Below are positions 8,232 through 16,320 of a stretch of 64,000 nucleotides of DNA, in pieces. Position 1 is the stretch's first letter. Every line of letters starts with the position of its first letter. Made by a program: the position numbers and the translations under genes. Source of the DNA: Brevundimonas fluminis. Its GTDB lineage: Bacteria > Pseudomonadota > Alphaproteobacteria > Caulobacterales > Caulobacteraceae. The notes beneath the pieces are model-generated. The model did not search any database. It saw only the letters and a list, made by a program, of their open reading frames with translations, and was not told where the DNA came from. Location: positions 434,001-498,000 of the forward strand of contig NZ_RQWJ01000002.1 in the NCBI RefSeq assembly GCF_003934285.1, written 5' to 3'.

Positions 8232-8855
8232 ATGCCGGGCGTGACGATCGCGATCGGCGGCCCTTTCCTCAAACGTGAGGCGGAGCGGCCGCGAGACGTG
8301 ATCGTCGATCCCGATCAGGACCTGATCCGGCGCGTGGGCCGCGGCGACCCCGCCGCGGTCCAGGCGCTGGTGGCGCGCAAGCTGCCGCGCCTGCTGGCCT
8401 TGGCCCAGCGCATGCTGAGCGATCCGGTCGAGGCGGAGGACGTGGCGCAGGAGGCGATGCTGCGGGCCTGGAAGCAGGCCCCGCGCTGGACGCCGGGCAA
8501 GGCCCGGTTCGACACCTGGCTGCACCGGGTGGCGCTGAACCTGTGCTATGACCGCCTGCGTCGGCGGAGGGAGCGGCCGACCGACGCCCCGCCCGAGCAG
8601 GTTTACGAAGGTCCCGCGCCGGACCGGGGGCTGATGGCTCTGGACGTCGGACGGCGGGTGGACGCGGCCCTGGCCGCCCTGCCCGACCGCCAGCGCGAGG
8701 CGGTGGTCCTGTGCCACCATCAGGGGCTGGGAAACATCGAGGCCGCGGCCGCGATGGAGATCAGCGTCGAGGCGCTGGAGAGCCTGCTGTCGCGCGGGCG
8801 GCGCGCCTTGAGGACCGCCCTGGCCGACATCCGGCCCGGCGCGGAAGGAGAATGA
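8232..8855 (+). CDS. ECF-type RNA polymerase sigma factor
   Basis: This is a sigma-70 family factor of 207 aa. Region 2 includes LRRVGRGD-like and QEAMLRAWKQAPRWTPG, with FDTWLHRVALNLCYDRLRRR covering the -10 binding helix. Region 4 (about residues 145-195) has ALPDRQREAVVLCHHQGLGNIEAA and LLSRGRRAL as the helix-turn-helix. The ATG at 8232 lies 5 bp past the EF-hand gene. An ATGA overlap joins it to the next gene, a membrane protein of the size and layout of an anti-sigma factor. This gives a sigma, anti-sigma, periplasmic sensor operon like cnrHYX or related groups; the trigger is unknown. Confidence 0.92.
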   Translation: MPGVTIAIGGPFLKREAERPRDVIVDPDQDLIRRVGRGDPAAVQALVARKLPRLLALAQRMLSDPVEAEDVAQEAMLRAWKQAPRWTPGKARFDTWLHRVALNLCYDRLRRRRERPTDAPPEQVYEGPAPDRGLMALDVGRRVDAALAALPDRQREAVVLCHHQGLGNIEAAAAMEISVEALESLLSRGRRALRTALADIRPGAEGE

Positions 8856-9310
8856 CCATGAAGCGCGAGCGCTTCGAAGACCTGGCCGGGACTTACGGCG
8901 CCGATCTGCGCCGCTGGCCCGAGGCCGAGCGCGCGTGGGCGGAGCGGCTGCTGGCCCACGCGCCCGAGCTTCGCTCCGTGCTGGACGAAGCGGCGGCGCT
9001 GGACGCCCTGCTGGACGCCTCGCCCGCGCCGTGGCCGTCGCAGGCCCTGCGCGACCGGGTGATCGCCGCGGCGCCCCGGCCGTCGCGCGTGCCGGCGCTG
9101 GCGGGCGTCGCGAGCTGGGCGGGCGTGCTGTCGCCCGCAGGCTGGAGCCGATCCGGCGTGGCCTTCGGCGCCGGCTGGGCGGCCGCGGCCTGCGCCGGCG
9201 TGGTGGCGGGGATGATGCTGACCCAGACGCTGACGGCGGACGTGCAGGCGGACGCGGTGCTGTATCAGGCCTCCCTGAGCGCTCTCGACGACGTGGACCT
9301 GCTGGGATGA
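8852..9310 (+). CDS. Probable anti-sigma factor, single membrane span
   Basis: This is a 152-aa protein with a cytoplasmic N-terminal part (DLAGTYGADLRRWPEAERAWAERLL), which resembles the short sigma-binding region of small anti-sigma proteins. A hydrophobic segment lies around residues 103-128 (GWAAAACAGVVAGMM), with a short tail outside. The start overlaps the sigma stop (ATGA) and a GGAAGGAG ribosome-binding site precedes it. A second ATG two codons on (8858) is possible. No named domain is certain; the function is assigned from position and topology. Confidence 0.65.
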   Translation: MTMKRERFEDLAGTYGADLRRWPEAERAWAERLLAHAPELRSVLDEAAALDALLDASPAPWPSQALRDRVIAAAPRPSRVPALAGVASWAGVLSPAGWSRSGVAFGAGWAAAACAGVVAGMMLTQTLTADVQADAVLYQASLSALDDVDLLG

Positions 9311-9810
9311 GCACTCGCGGACTGAAGATCGCCCTTGTGGTTCTGGTGCTGGTCAACGTCTTCGCCCTGGCGGCGCTGGGCACGACCCTGGTGCAGTTGA
9401 ACCGGGTGGAGGCGAGGCTGGAGGCCGAGCACCGGCCGAACGGCGAGCGGCGCTCGCCCCGGCAGATGTTCCGGGACATGGAGCCGGCGACGCGGGAGCG
9501 CGTCCAGGAGGCGCTGCGCGCCTCGGCCCTGGCGGCCAAGCCGGACTTCGAGGAGTCGCGTCGCTTGCGACGCGAGGCGGTGGCGGCGGTGGCGGCGCAG
9601 GACTTCGACGCGGCGGCCGTGGCGGCCCTTCTCGAGGGATCCCGGGCCGCCGAGCTGCGCGGCCGGCAGCGGCTGGAGCGCGACGCCCTTGCCCTGATGG
9701 CGACGCTGGAGCCGCAGGACCGCGCGCGTCTTGCCCCCTTGCTGGCGCGGTCGGGACGGAGCCGCGGCGGCGGCCGGGGCGACCGTCCGCCGGAGGCGAA
9801 GGCGGACTAG
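9307..9810 (+). CDS. Periplasmic heavy-metal-sensor-like protein (CnrX/Spy-like helical domain)
   Basis: This is a 167-aa membrane-anchored protein. An N-terminal helix at residues 7-27 anchors it, and the rest is a charged helical domain of the metal-sensor type: SPRQMFRDM, then RERVQEALRA, RRLRREAVAAVAAQDFD, and LEPQDRARLAPLL near the end. This matches the layout of CnrX-like proteins that hold an anti-sigma factor at the membrane. The start overlaps the previous stop (ATGA). Metal-binding His or Met residues are scarce, so metal sensing itself is uncertain. The gene ends by overlapping the convergent coq7 by 4 bp. Confidence 0.7.
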   Translation: MSTRGLKIALVVLVLVNVFALAALGTTLVQLNRVEARLEAEHRPNGERRSPRQMFRDMEPATRERVQEALRASALAAKPDFEESRRLRREAVAAVAAQDFDAAAVAALLEGSRAAELRGRQRLERDALALMATLEPQDRARLAPLLARSGRSRGGGRGDRPPEAKAD

Positions 9811-10385
9811 ACCCGCTCGCTCAGCCTGATGGCGGTGCGGCAGCCGGCCTTGATGACCTCCGACAGCAGACGATGCGCCGGCGCCTCACGGCTGCCGCTG
9901 GCGACCGCGTGGTCGTGGTGGGCCAGTTCGTCGTCGCGGAACCGCTTCAGCTCGGCCGCCAGCTCCGGATCGCGGTCCTCCAGTTCGGCGATCTGGGACG
10001 CGTAGTGCTTCTCGATCACGCTCTCGACCGCCTCGGTGCAGGCATGGGCGGCCTTCTCGCCCAGCAGGGCCGTCCCGGCCCCGAGCGCCCCGGCCGCCAG
10101 CCGCCAGATCGGCAGAAGGGCGGTCGGCGCGACCCGGTTCTCGGTCAGCAGGGCCTCGAACCGCGACAGGTGCACCTGCTCGTGCGCCTCCATGTCGATC
10201 AGGTCCGCGGCGACCGCGGCCTTGCCGGCGCGGGCCTCGAACACCGCGCGCTGGGCGCGATAGATGTGAACGGCGGCGTATTCGCCGGCATGATCGACGC
10301 GCAGGATTTCGGCCAGACGCCGCCGCGGCTCGCCCGGACCGGGACGGGGCAGCGGGGGCGGAGCGTGATCAGCCTCTGGGGGCAC
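9807..10385 (-). CDS. coq7: 2-polyprenyl-3-methyl-6-methoxy-1,4-benzoquinol hydroxylase (Coq7)
   Basis: Coq7 is a di-iron hydroxylase of ubiquinone biosynthesis. The 192-aa protein shows the N-terminal LRVDHAGEYAAVHIY motif (Glu35), the EAHEQVH ligand motif (Glu69 and His72), a second half with ESVIEKHY, and the closing FRDDELAHHDHA motif. These are the carboxylate and His ligands expected of the family. The first 20 residues are Pro-rich and not conserved. It overlaps dsbB upstream by 17 bp, so the two are translated from one message. Confidence 0.93.
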   Translation of the reverse strand: MPPEADHAPPPLPRPGPGEPRRRLAEILRVDHAGEYAAVHIYRAQRAVFEARAGKAAVAADLIDMEAHEQVHLSRFEALLTENRVAPTALLPIWRLAAGALGAGTALLGEKAAHACTEAVESVIEKHYASQIAELEDRDPELAAELKRFRDDELAHHDHAVASGSREAPAHRLLSEVIKAGCRTAIRLSERV

Positions 10386-10905
10386 GGGCGTCCTTGGGCC
10401 GTTTGGCGGCCAGCAGGCTGAAGATCGCCAGACCGGCCGAGATCAGGGTGTTCCATCCTGCCATGGACAGGCCGGCGAAGCGCCACGTCACGGCGTCGCA
10501 GAAGACCGGCTTCGGCGCCTCGCCCGTGCCCAGGGCCAGAGCGGCAAGCGATTCCAGCGACGGCACGCCGGCGCCGCCCGAGCAGGTGGCCGGCAGTTCC
10601 CACCACTTCATCTCGCCGCCGGCGTGATAGGCGGCGGTGATGGCGCCGGTGGTGAAAACGGCGAACAGCAGGAAGGAAGCCACGCGCGGCGTGCCCCGGC
10701 TGGCGCGGCTGATCACGGCCCACAGGGTGGCGATCAGGGCGATGGCCACGGCGCCCCAATAGACCTCGCGTTGCTTGAGGCAGAGGTTGCAGGGAGCCAG
10801 CCCCCCGAACCGCTCGAAGGCGTGGGCGGCGCCGAGCAGCGCCAGCGACGCGGCCAGGGCGAAGGCGGTCCACCAGCGGGTCAGGAGGCGATACAGGCCG
10901 ATCAT
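10369..10905 (-). CDS. dsbB: Disulfide bond formation protein B
   Basis: DsbB is a four-helix inner-membrane quinone reductase that reoxidises DsbA. The 178-aa protein has four hydrophobic segments, the first periplasmic Cys pair Cys39/Cys42 (APCNLCLKQR) and the second pair Cys108/Cys136 (ATCSGG and PVFCDA). The Arg after the first pair, important for quinone binding in the family, is present in KQRE. Coupling to coq7 is functionally sensible because DsbB passes electrons to ubiquinone. Confidence 0.93.
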   Translation of the reverse strand: MIGLYRLLTRWWTAFALAASLALLGAAHAFERFGGLAPCNLCLKQREVYWGAVAIALIATLWAVISRASRGTPRVASFLLFAVFTTGAITAAYHAGGEMKWWELPATCSGGAGVPSLESLAALALGTGEAPKPVFCDAVTWRFAGLSMAGWNTLISAGLAIFSLLAAKRPKDARAPRG

Positions 10906-10943
10906 CCGCCGTTCTTAGCTCCGCCTTGGGCGCGCGTCGATGA

Positions 10944-11588
10944 TCAGGCGCCGACGCCGAAACGCGCCGCCAGACCCACGGCCCAGCCCGCGCCCAGCCA
11001 GAAGCCTGCGGCCACGGTCAGCAGGGCGACGACCCAGCCCGTCGCCACCGCGGCCCCGCCGAGGACGAACAGGCCGTCGCGCTGGATCAGGCCGACCGAC
11101 AGCAGGGTCAGCGCCACCGACGGCACGGTGTTGGTCATCGGCAGGACGATGGTCAGGGTGGCCAGGATCATGAAGAAGGCCGCGGCCTGCTCGGCCCAGC
11201 CTTCGGCGAACAGGCTCAGGCGCGGGCGCGACAGACGCTCGGTCCAGCCCATGCTCTTGCTCGCGAAATCGGCCATCCGGTCCAGCCAGGGCTTTGAAAC
11301 CGACCGCTTGAGGATCGCCTCGGGCAGCCAGGGCTCCTGTCGCCCCAAAAGCATCTGGCCGGCCAGCAGGAGGATGGGGATTCCGACGATCTGCGGCACG
11401 CCGTAGAGCGCCGGCACCAGGCAGGGCACCGCAAGGATAAGGATCATCAGGCCGAAGGCCCGCTCGTCCAGCCGGTCCCGGATCTCGCGCAGCGTCATCC
11501 CGTCCGGCCCGGCATTTTCCGACAGGCTGCGGATCAGGGCGATGAAGCCCTGGCCGGGGTCGTCGTGATGGCGGTTCGGGTGGGTCAT
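10944..11588 (-). CDS. exoD: ExoD family membrane protein
   Basis: This is a 214-aa ExoD-type protein, a family named for exopolysaccharide and stress phenotypes in rhizobia; the biochemical role is unknown. Visible features are the N-terminal MTLREIRDRLDERAFGLMILILAVPC segment with Pro-rich turns (LVPALYGVPQIVGIPILLLAGQMLLGR) and the KPWLDRMADF stretch. Two or three C-terminal hydrophobic helices follow. The gene has its own start 38 bp upstream of dsbB and is transcribed in the same direction; no coupling is obvious. Confidence 0.85.
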   Translation of the reverse strand: MTHPNRHHDDPGQGFIALIRSLSENAGPDGMTLREIRDRLDERAFGLMILILAVPCLVPALYGVPQIVGIPILLLAGQMLLGRQEPWLPEAILKRSVSKPWLDRMADFASKSMGWTERLSRPRLSLFAEGWAEQAAAFFMILATLTIVLPMTNTVPSVALTLLSVGLIQRDGLFVLGGAAVATGWVVALLTVAAGFWLGAGWAVGLAARFGVGA

Positions 11589-11747
11589 CGGCGCTCCGGG
11601 TGAGGTCGTCGGGCGTTAGCCGATGCGGCCCGGCGTGACCAGCCGCCGATCACATGGCCGTGGCGCGGCTTGGCTTGGCGGTCCGGGGTCACTAGGTTCC
11701 GCCGCGAAACGGCCTTTTGAAGCCGCCCGCATTTCAGGAGACGCCCC

Positions 11748-12848
11748 ATGGACGACGCCGCGCACCCGACCGCAGAGGCCATCGACCGCGAGAATCCTCT
11801 GGGCGTCGACGGCTTCGAGTTCGTCGAGTTCACCGGCCCGGATCCGGACGCCATGATCGCCCGGCTGGAGCTCATGGGCTTCACGCAGACGCACGTGAAC
11901 CCGGCCACCGGCGCGGTGCGGCTGAAGCAGGGCGACATCACCCTGCTGGTCAACCGCACGCCGAAGGGCCAGGCCAAGGAATTCGCCGACGAGCACGGGC
12001 CGTCGGCCAACGGCATGGCCTTCCGCACCGCCGACGCCAGGGCCGCGTACGAGGGCGCGGTGGCGCGGGGCGCGCGTCCGGCCGAGGGCCACGACGGCGG
12101 GGCTCTGGGCGGCGGCTATCCCTACGTCCTGCAGGGCATCGGCGGCTCGCTGCTCTACGTCGTCGACAGGTACGGCGAGAAGGGCTCGCTGTACGACGGC
12201 TGGGACGAGATCGAGGGCTGGGAGGAGGCCGAGCGGAAGAACTCGGTCGGCCTGTTCTGCCTCGACCACCTGACCCACAACGTCCGTCGTGGGCAGATGC
12301 GCAACTGGTCGGGCTTCTACGGCCAGGTCTTCGGCTTCGAGGAGCAGAAGTATTTCGACATCAAGGGCAAGGCGACCGGCCTGTTCAGCCAGGCCATGAT
12401 CGCGCCCGATCGCGCCATCCGCATCCCGCTGAACGAAAGCCAGGACGAGAACAGCCAGATTGAGGAATTCCTCCGTCGCTACAACGGCGAGGGCATCCAG
12501 CACATCGCGCTGGCCACCGACGACATCTTCGAGACGGTCGAGGAGATGAAGCGGCGCGGCATTCCCTTCCAGGACACGATCGAGACCTATTTCGAACTGA
12601 TCGACAAGCGCCTCCCCAACCACGGCGAGGACGTGGAGCGGATGCGCAAGAACCGCATCCTGATCGACGGGTCTGACGAGGACGGGCTGCTGCTGCAGAT
12701 CTTCACCCAGGACACCTTCGGTCCGATCTTCTTCGAGATCATTCAGCGCAAGGGCAATCAGGCGTTCGGCGAGGGCAATTTCCAGGCCCTGTTCGACTCC
12801 ATCGAGCTGGACCAGATCCGGCGCGGCGTCATCAAGGTGGACGCCTGA
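11748..12848 (+). CDS. hppD: 4-hydroxyphenylpyruvate dioxygenase
   Basis: HppD converts 4-hydroxyphenylpyruvate to homogentisate in tyrosine breakdown. The 366-aa length fits. The three iron ligands can be placed: His174 (CLDHLTHNV), His252 (GIQHIALATDD) and Glu330 (FFEIIQRKG). The C-terminal half is strongly conserved (DGLLLQIFTQDTFGPIFFE). A Shine-Dalgarno CAGGAGA lies 7 bp before the ATG. The next step enzyme, homogentisate dioxygenase, is not in the window; an FAH-family hydrolase that could act later in the pathway lies at 36015. Confidence 0.95.
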   Translation: MDDAAHPTAEAIDRENPLGVDGFEFVEFTGPDPDAMIARLELMGFTQTHVNPATGAVRLKQGDITLLVNRTPKGQAKEFADEHGPSANGMAFRTADARAAYEGAVARGARPAEGHDGGALGGGYPYVLQGIGGSLLYVVDRYGEKGSLYDGWDEIEGWEEAERKNSVGLFCLDHLTHNVRRGQMRNWSGFYGQVFGFEEQKYFDIKGKATGLFSQAMIAPDRAIRIPLNESQDENSQIEEFLRRYNGEGIQHIALATDDIFETVEEMKRRGIPFQDTIETYFELIDKRLPNHGEDVERMRKNRILIDGSDEDGLLLQIFTQDTFGPIFFEIIQRKGNQAFGEGNFQALFDSIELDQIRRGVIKVDA

Positions 12849-13039
12849 CGCCGCGGCGCGCGCCGCCGGCCTGGCTGCCCTTTCTGGGGCCGCCGCTGGC
12901 CGGGGCGGCGGCGGCGGGCGTCGGGCTCGGTCTGGACGGAGGCCTGGGGGCGTGCCTGCTGGCGGCCCTTTTCGCCGGCTTCGCGCCGATCGCCCTCAAC
13001 GCCCTTTGGAAGTGGCGTTTGCGCCGCGGGGATCAGTGA
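12845..13039 (+). CDS. Possible small membrane protein after hppD
   Basis: An open frame of 64 codons follows hppD and would start with a CTG overlapping its TGA. No ATG, GTG or better start exists in frame. The translation has an amphipathic Pro/Arg start, then PAWLPFLGPPLAGAAAAG, a Gly-rich stretch, and a second hydrophobic segment (ACLLAALFAGFAPIALNAL) ending KWRLRRGDQ. The pattern of two hydrophobic runs with a positive end is that of a small membrane protein, and the base composition is not random. It overlaps the convergent dnaE2 end by 7 bp. It could also be simple readthrough noise. Confidence 0.3.
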   Translation: MTPRRAPPAWLPFLGPPLAGAAAAGVGLGLDGGLGACLLAALFAGFAPIALNALWKWRLRRGDQ

Positions 13040-16000
13040 AAGTCGCGTGAGCCCGGCAGGACCCGCACGTCGCGCGGGTGGCGCCCGCGGGCGGGCGAGT
13101 GTCCGGATCCCGGCGTCTGGTCCGGGCTGAGGCGCCCGAGCATGGGGGTCCAGTCCTCCAGCTGTTCGACGACCAGATGGGTGACGCCCTCCGCCGTCTG
13201 CACCCGTCCGGTGGCCAGCACCATGCGCGCGCCCATGGCGATGGGCCGGAAGCGTTCGAACACGTCGGGCCACACCACCAGATTGGCCACGCCCGTCTCG
13301 TCCTCCAGCGTGATGAAGCAGACGCCCTTGGCCGTGCCTGGCCGCTGGCGCACCAGCACCACGCCGCCGACCCTGACGCGCCGGTTGTTGGTCACCCGCA
13401 CATAGTCCGTGGCCGGAAGGGCGCCGGCCTTCTGCAGCCGGCCGCGCAGGAAGGCGACGGGGTGCCCCTTCAGCGACAGGCGGATGGACTGGTAGTCGCC
13501 CACCACCTCCTCGGACGGCGACAGTTCCGGCAGGGCGTCGGGCGGGCGCCCGTCCGCCTCGATCAGGCCCATGGCCTCGAACAGGGGAGCGGGCGCGTCG
13601 GACGCCATGCCCCGCGCCGCCCACAGCCCCTGCCGGCGCGTCAGGGCCAGAGACTTCAAGGCGTCCGCCTCGGCCAGCAGGTCCAGCGCGCGGGCCGGCA
13701 GCTTCGCCCGCCGGCGCAGGTCGCCGAGGTCGCGGAACGCCCCGTCCTTGCGGGCCTGCTCGATCGCCTCGCCCCAGGCCTTCCGGAAGCCGTCGATCGA
13801 GCGCAACCCGAGCCGCAGGGCCCACGGCTCCCCGTCTCCCCGCGGCTCCAGAGAGGCGTCCCACCCGCCGGCGTTCACGTCTGGGTGGCGCACCTCGACC
13901 CCGTGCTCGCGGGCGTCCCGGACCAGCTGCGCCGGGGCGTAGAAGCCCATCGGCTGGCTGTTCAACAGGGCGGCGGTGAAGGCCTCCGGATGCCGGCGCT
14001 TCATCCAGGAGGAGATGTAGACCAGATGAGCGAAGGAGCAGGCGTGGCTCTCGGGGAAGCCGTATTCCCCGAACCCACGGATCTGGCTGAAGCAGTTGCG
14101 GGCGAAGTCGGGGTCATAGCCCCGCGCGATCATCCGCTCGACGAAGCGGGCCTCATGTTCGTGGATCGTGCCCATGTGCCGGAAGGTGGCCATCGCCCGC
14201 CTCAGGCTGTTGGCCTCGGCCGCGGAGTACTGCGCCGCCTCCATGGCGATGCGCATGGCCTGCTCCTGGAACAGCGGCACGCCCAGGGTCTTGTGCAGCA
14301 CCCGTTTCAGCTCGTCCCGGTCGCCGTGCCCGGGCGCCGGATGGGGGAAGTCGATCTCGTACGCCTCGCCTCTCGCCTCGGCCTCGCGCCGCTCCTTCCG
14401 CCGCTGCAGGTACGGATGCACCATCCCGCCCTGGATCGGCCCGGGCCGGACGATCGCCACCTCCACCACCAGATCATAGAAGACCCGTGGCCGAAGCCGG
14501 GGCAGCATGGACATCTGCGCCCGGCTCTCGACCTGGAAGACGCCGATGGAATCGCCCCGGCACAGCATGTCGTAGACGGCCGGATCCTCGCGCGGGACGG
14601 TGTCCAGCCGCCAGCGGACGCCATAGGCGTCGGCGATCAGGTCGAACCCGCGTTTCAGCGCCGTGAGCATGCCCAGCGCCAGCACGTCGACCTTCATCAG
14701 CTTGAGGAAGTCGATGTCGTCCTTGTCCCATTCGATGAAGGTGCGGTCGTCCATCGCCGCATTGCCGATGGGGACGATCTCCATCAGGGGCGTCCGGCTG
14801 AGCACGTAGCCGCCGACGTGCTGGCTGAGGTGTCGGGGGAATTTGATCAGCTCGGCCGTCAGCTCCAGGGCCAGCTTCATCCGGACGTCGTCGCGGCTCA
14901 GACCGGTGCGGTCGACGTGCTCGTCCTTCACAGCGTCGCCCCATGAGCCCCAGACCGTGTCGGCCATGCGCGCGGTGACGTCCTCGGTCAGGCCCAGGGC
15001 CTTGCCCACGTCGCGGATCGCCGACCGGGGGCGATAGTGGATGATCGTCGCCACGATCGCCGCCCGGTCACGGCCATAGCGGCGATAGACGTACTGCATC
15101 ACCTCCTCGCGCCGCTCGTGCTCGAAGTCGACGTCGATGTCGGGCGGTTCGTCGCGGTCGGCGGAGATGAACCGCTCGATCAGCAGGTCCTGCTCGGCCG
15201 GGTTCACGTTGGTGATGCCCAGGCAGAAGCAGACGACGGAGTTGGCCGCCGAACCCCGGCCCTGGCACAGGATCGGATCGTCCTGCGTCCGGGCCCAGTC
15301 GACGATGTCGTGAACGGTCAGGAAGTAGTTCGGATATTTCAGAAGCTTGATGAGCTTCAGTTCCTTGACGATGGTGTCGCGGATCCGGCGGGGCACGCCC
15401 TCCGGCCACTTCTCCCTGGCCCCCTTGAAGGCCAGACGGATCAGGCGGCGCTGGGCTGTCCAGCCGGGCGGCACCGGTTCGTCCGGATACTGATATTCCA
15501 GTTCCCGCAACGAGAAGCGGCAAGCGTCGGCCACCTCGAGGGTGCGCGCCAGCGCCGCCTCATGGCCCCGGAACAGCCGGGCCATGAGGGCCGGGGGCTT
15601 CAGGCTCCGCTCGGCGTGGGCCTGGAGACGCCGGCCGGCGGCGTCGATGGTCGTCCTCTCGCGGATGCAGGTCAGGACGTCCTGCAACGGCCGCCGGTCG
15701 GGGTGGTGGTAAAGCACCGCATTGGTGGCGATCATCGGCGCGCCCGTTCGCCGCGCCATGTCGGCCAGCCGGTTGAGACGACGCCGGTCGTCGCCGCGCC
15801 ACAACGGCGACGCCGCCAGAAGCAGGTCGTCGGGCCAGGCGCGCCGCCAGGCGGCCAGACGCGCCTCGAAGGCCGCGTCGGCACGATCCGGGGCCGGAAC
15901 GAGGGCTATCATCCCCGCGCCCAGACCGACGGCCTGATCGAAGGTCAGACGGGTCTCGGCCTTCTCGATGCGGTCGTCTTCGGGGTCCGCCCCGGCCTGG

Positions 16001-16320
16001 GGCACGACCTCGCTCTTGCCCAGGGTCAGGAGCCGGCACAGGCGTCCGTAGGCGGCGCGGTCGCGGGGAAAGACGATCAGTTCCGTCCCGTCGACGAAGC
16101 CCAGACGGGCGCCGACGACCAGGGGGACTTCCGCCTCCTCGGCGCCCATCAGGGCCCGGACCATGCCGGCCAGGGTGTTGCGGTCGGCCACGCCGACGGC
16201 GGCCAGCCCCAGCGACTTCGCCTGGCGCATGATCTCGCCGGGATGCGACGCCCCCTCCAGAAAGCTGAAGTTGGTCATCGCCCCCAGCTCGGCGTAGCGG
16301 CCGTCCCAGGCCCCGCTCAC
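13033..16320 (-). CDS. dnaE2: Error-prone DNA polymerase III alpha subunit DnaE2 (ImuC)
   Basis: DnaE2 is the catalytic polymerase of the SOS mutasome, 1095 aa from the GTG at 16320. The PHP domain opens with TNFSFLEGASHPGE; the polymerase palm carries PDIDVDFEHERREEV with the catalytic acidic residues, GRGSAANSVVCFCLG, and IRGFGEYGFPESHACSFAHL. A C-terminal OB fold follows (VRVGGVVLVRQRPGTAKGV). The GTG start overlaps the imuB TGA. An internal ATG 14 codons on, at MTNFSF, is a reasonable alternative. The whole imuA-imuB-dnaE2 block is expressed from one promoter next to the LexA box at 18496. Confidence 0.95.
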   Translation of the reverse strand: MSGAWDGRYAELGAMTNFSFLEGASHPGEIMRQAKSLGLAAVGVADRNTLAGMVRALMGAEEAEVPLVVGARLGFVDGTELIVFPRDRAAYGRLCRLLTLGKSEVVPQAGADPEDDRIEKAETRLTFDQAVGLGAGMIALVPAPDRADAAFEARLAAWRRAWPDDLLLAASPLWRGDDRRRLNRLADMARRTGAPMIATNAVLYHHPDRRPLQDVLTCIRERTTIDAAGRRLQAHAERSLKPPALMARLFRGHEAALARTLEVADACRFSLRELEYQYPDEPVPPGWTAQRRLIRLAFKGAREKWPEGVPRRIRDTIVKELKLIKLLKYPNYFLTVHDIVDWARTQDDPILCQGRGSAANSVVCFCLGITNVNPAEQDLLIERFISADRDEPPDIDVDFEHERREEVMQYVYRRYGRDRAAIVATIIHYRPRSAIRDVGKALGLTEDVTARMADTVWGSWGDAVKDEHVDRTGLSRDDVRMKLALELTAELIKFPRHLSQHVGGYVLSRTPLMEIVPIGNAAMDDRTFIEWDKDDIDFLKLMKVDVLALGMLTALKRGFDLIADAYGVRWRLDTVPREDPAVYDMLCRGDSIGVFQVESRAQMSMLPRLRPRVFYDLVVEVAIVRPGPIQGGMVHPYLQRRKERREAEARGEAYEIDFPHPAPGHGDRDELKRVLHKTLGVPLFQEQAMRIAMEAAQYSAAEANSLRRAMATFRHMGTIHEHEARFVERMIARGYDPDFARNCFSQIRGFGEYGFPESHACSFAHLVYISSWMKRRHPEAFTAALLNSQPMGFYAPAQLVRDAREHGVEVRHPDVNAGGWDASLEPRGDGEPWALRLGLRSIDGFRKAWGEAIEQARKDGAFRDLGDLRRRAKLPARALDLLAEADALKSLALTRRQGLWAARGMASDAPAPLFEAMGLIEADGRPPDALPELSPSEEVVGDYQSIRLSLKGHPVAFLRGRLQKAGALPATDYVRVTNNRRVRVGGVVLVRQRPGTAKGVCFITLEDETGVANLVVWPDVFERFRPIAMGARMVLATGRVQTAEGVTHLVVEQLEDWTPMLGRLSPDQTPGSGHSPARGRHPRDVRVLPGSRDFH

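Noticed and set aside
13078..14946. A 622-codon plus-strand frame inside dnaE2
   Set aside because: It is opposite a conserved polymerase and its composition is that of a complement shadow.
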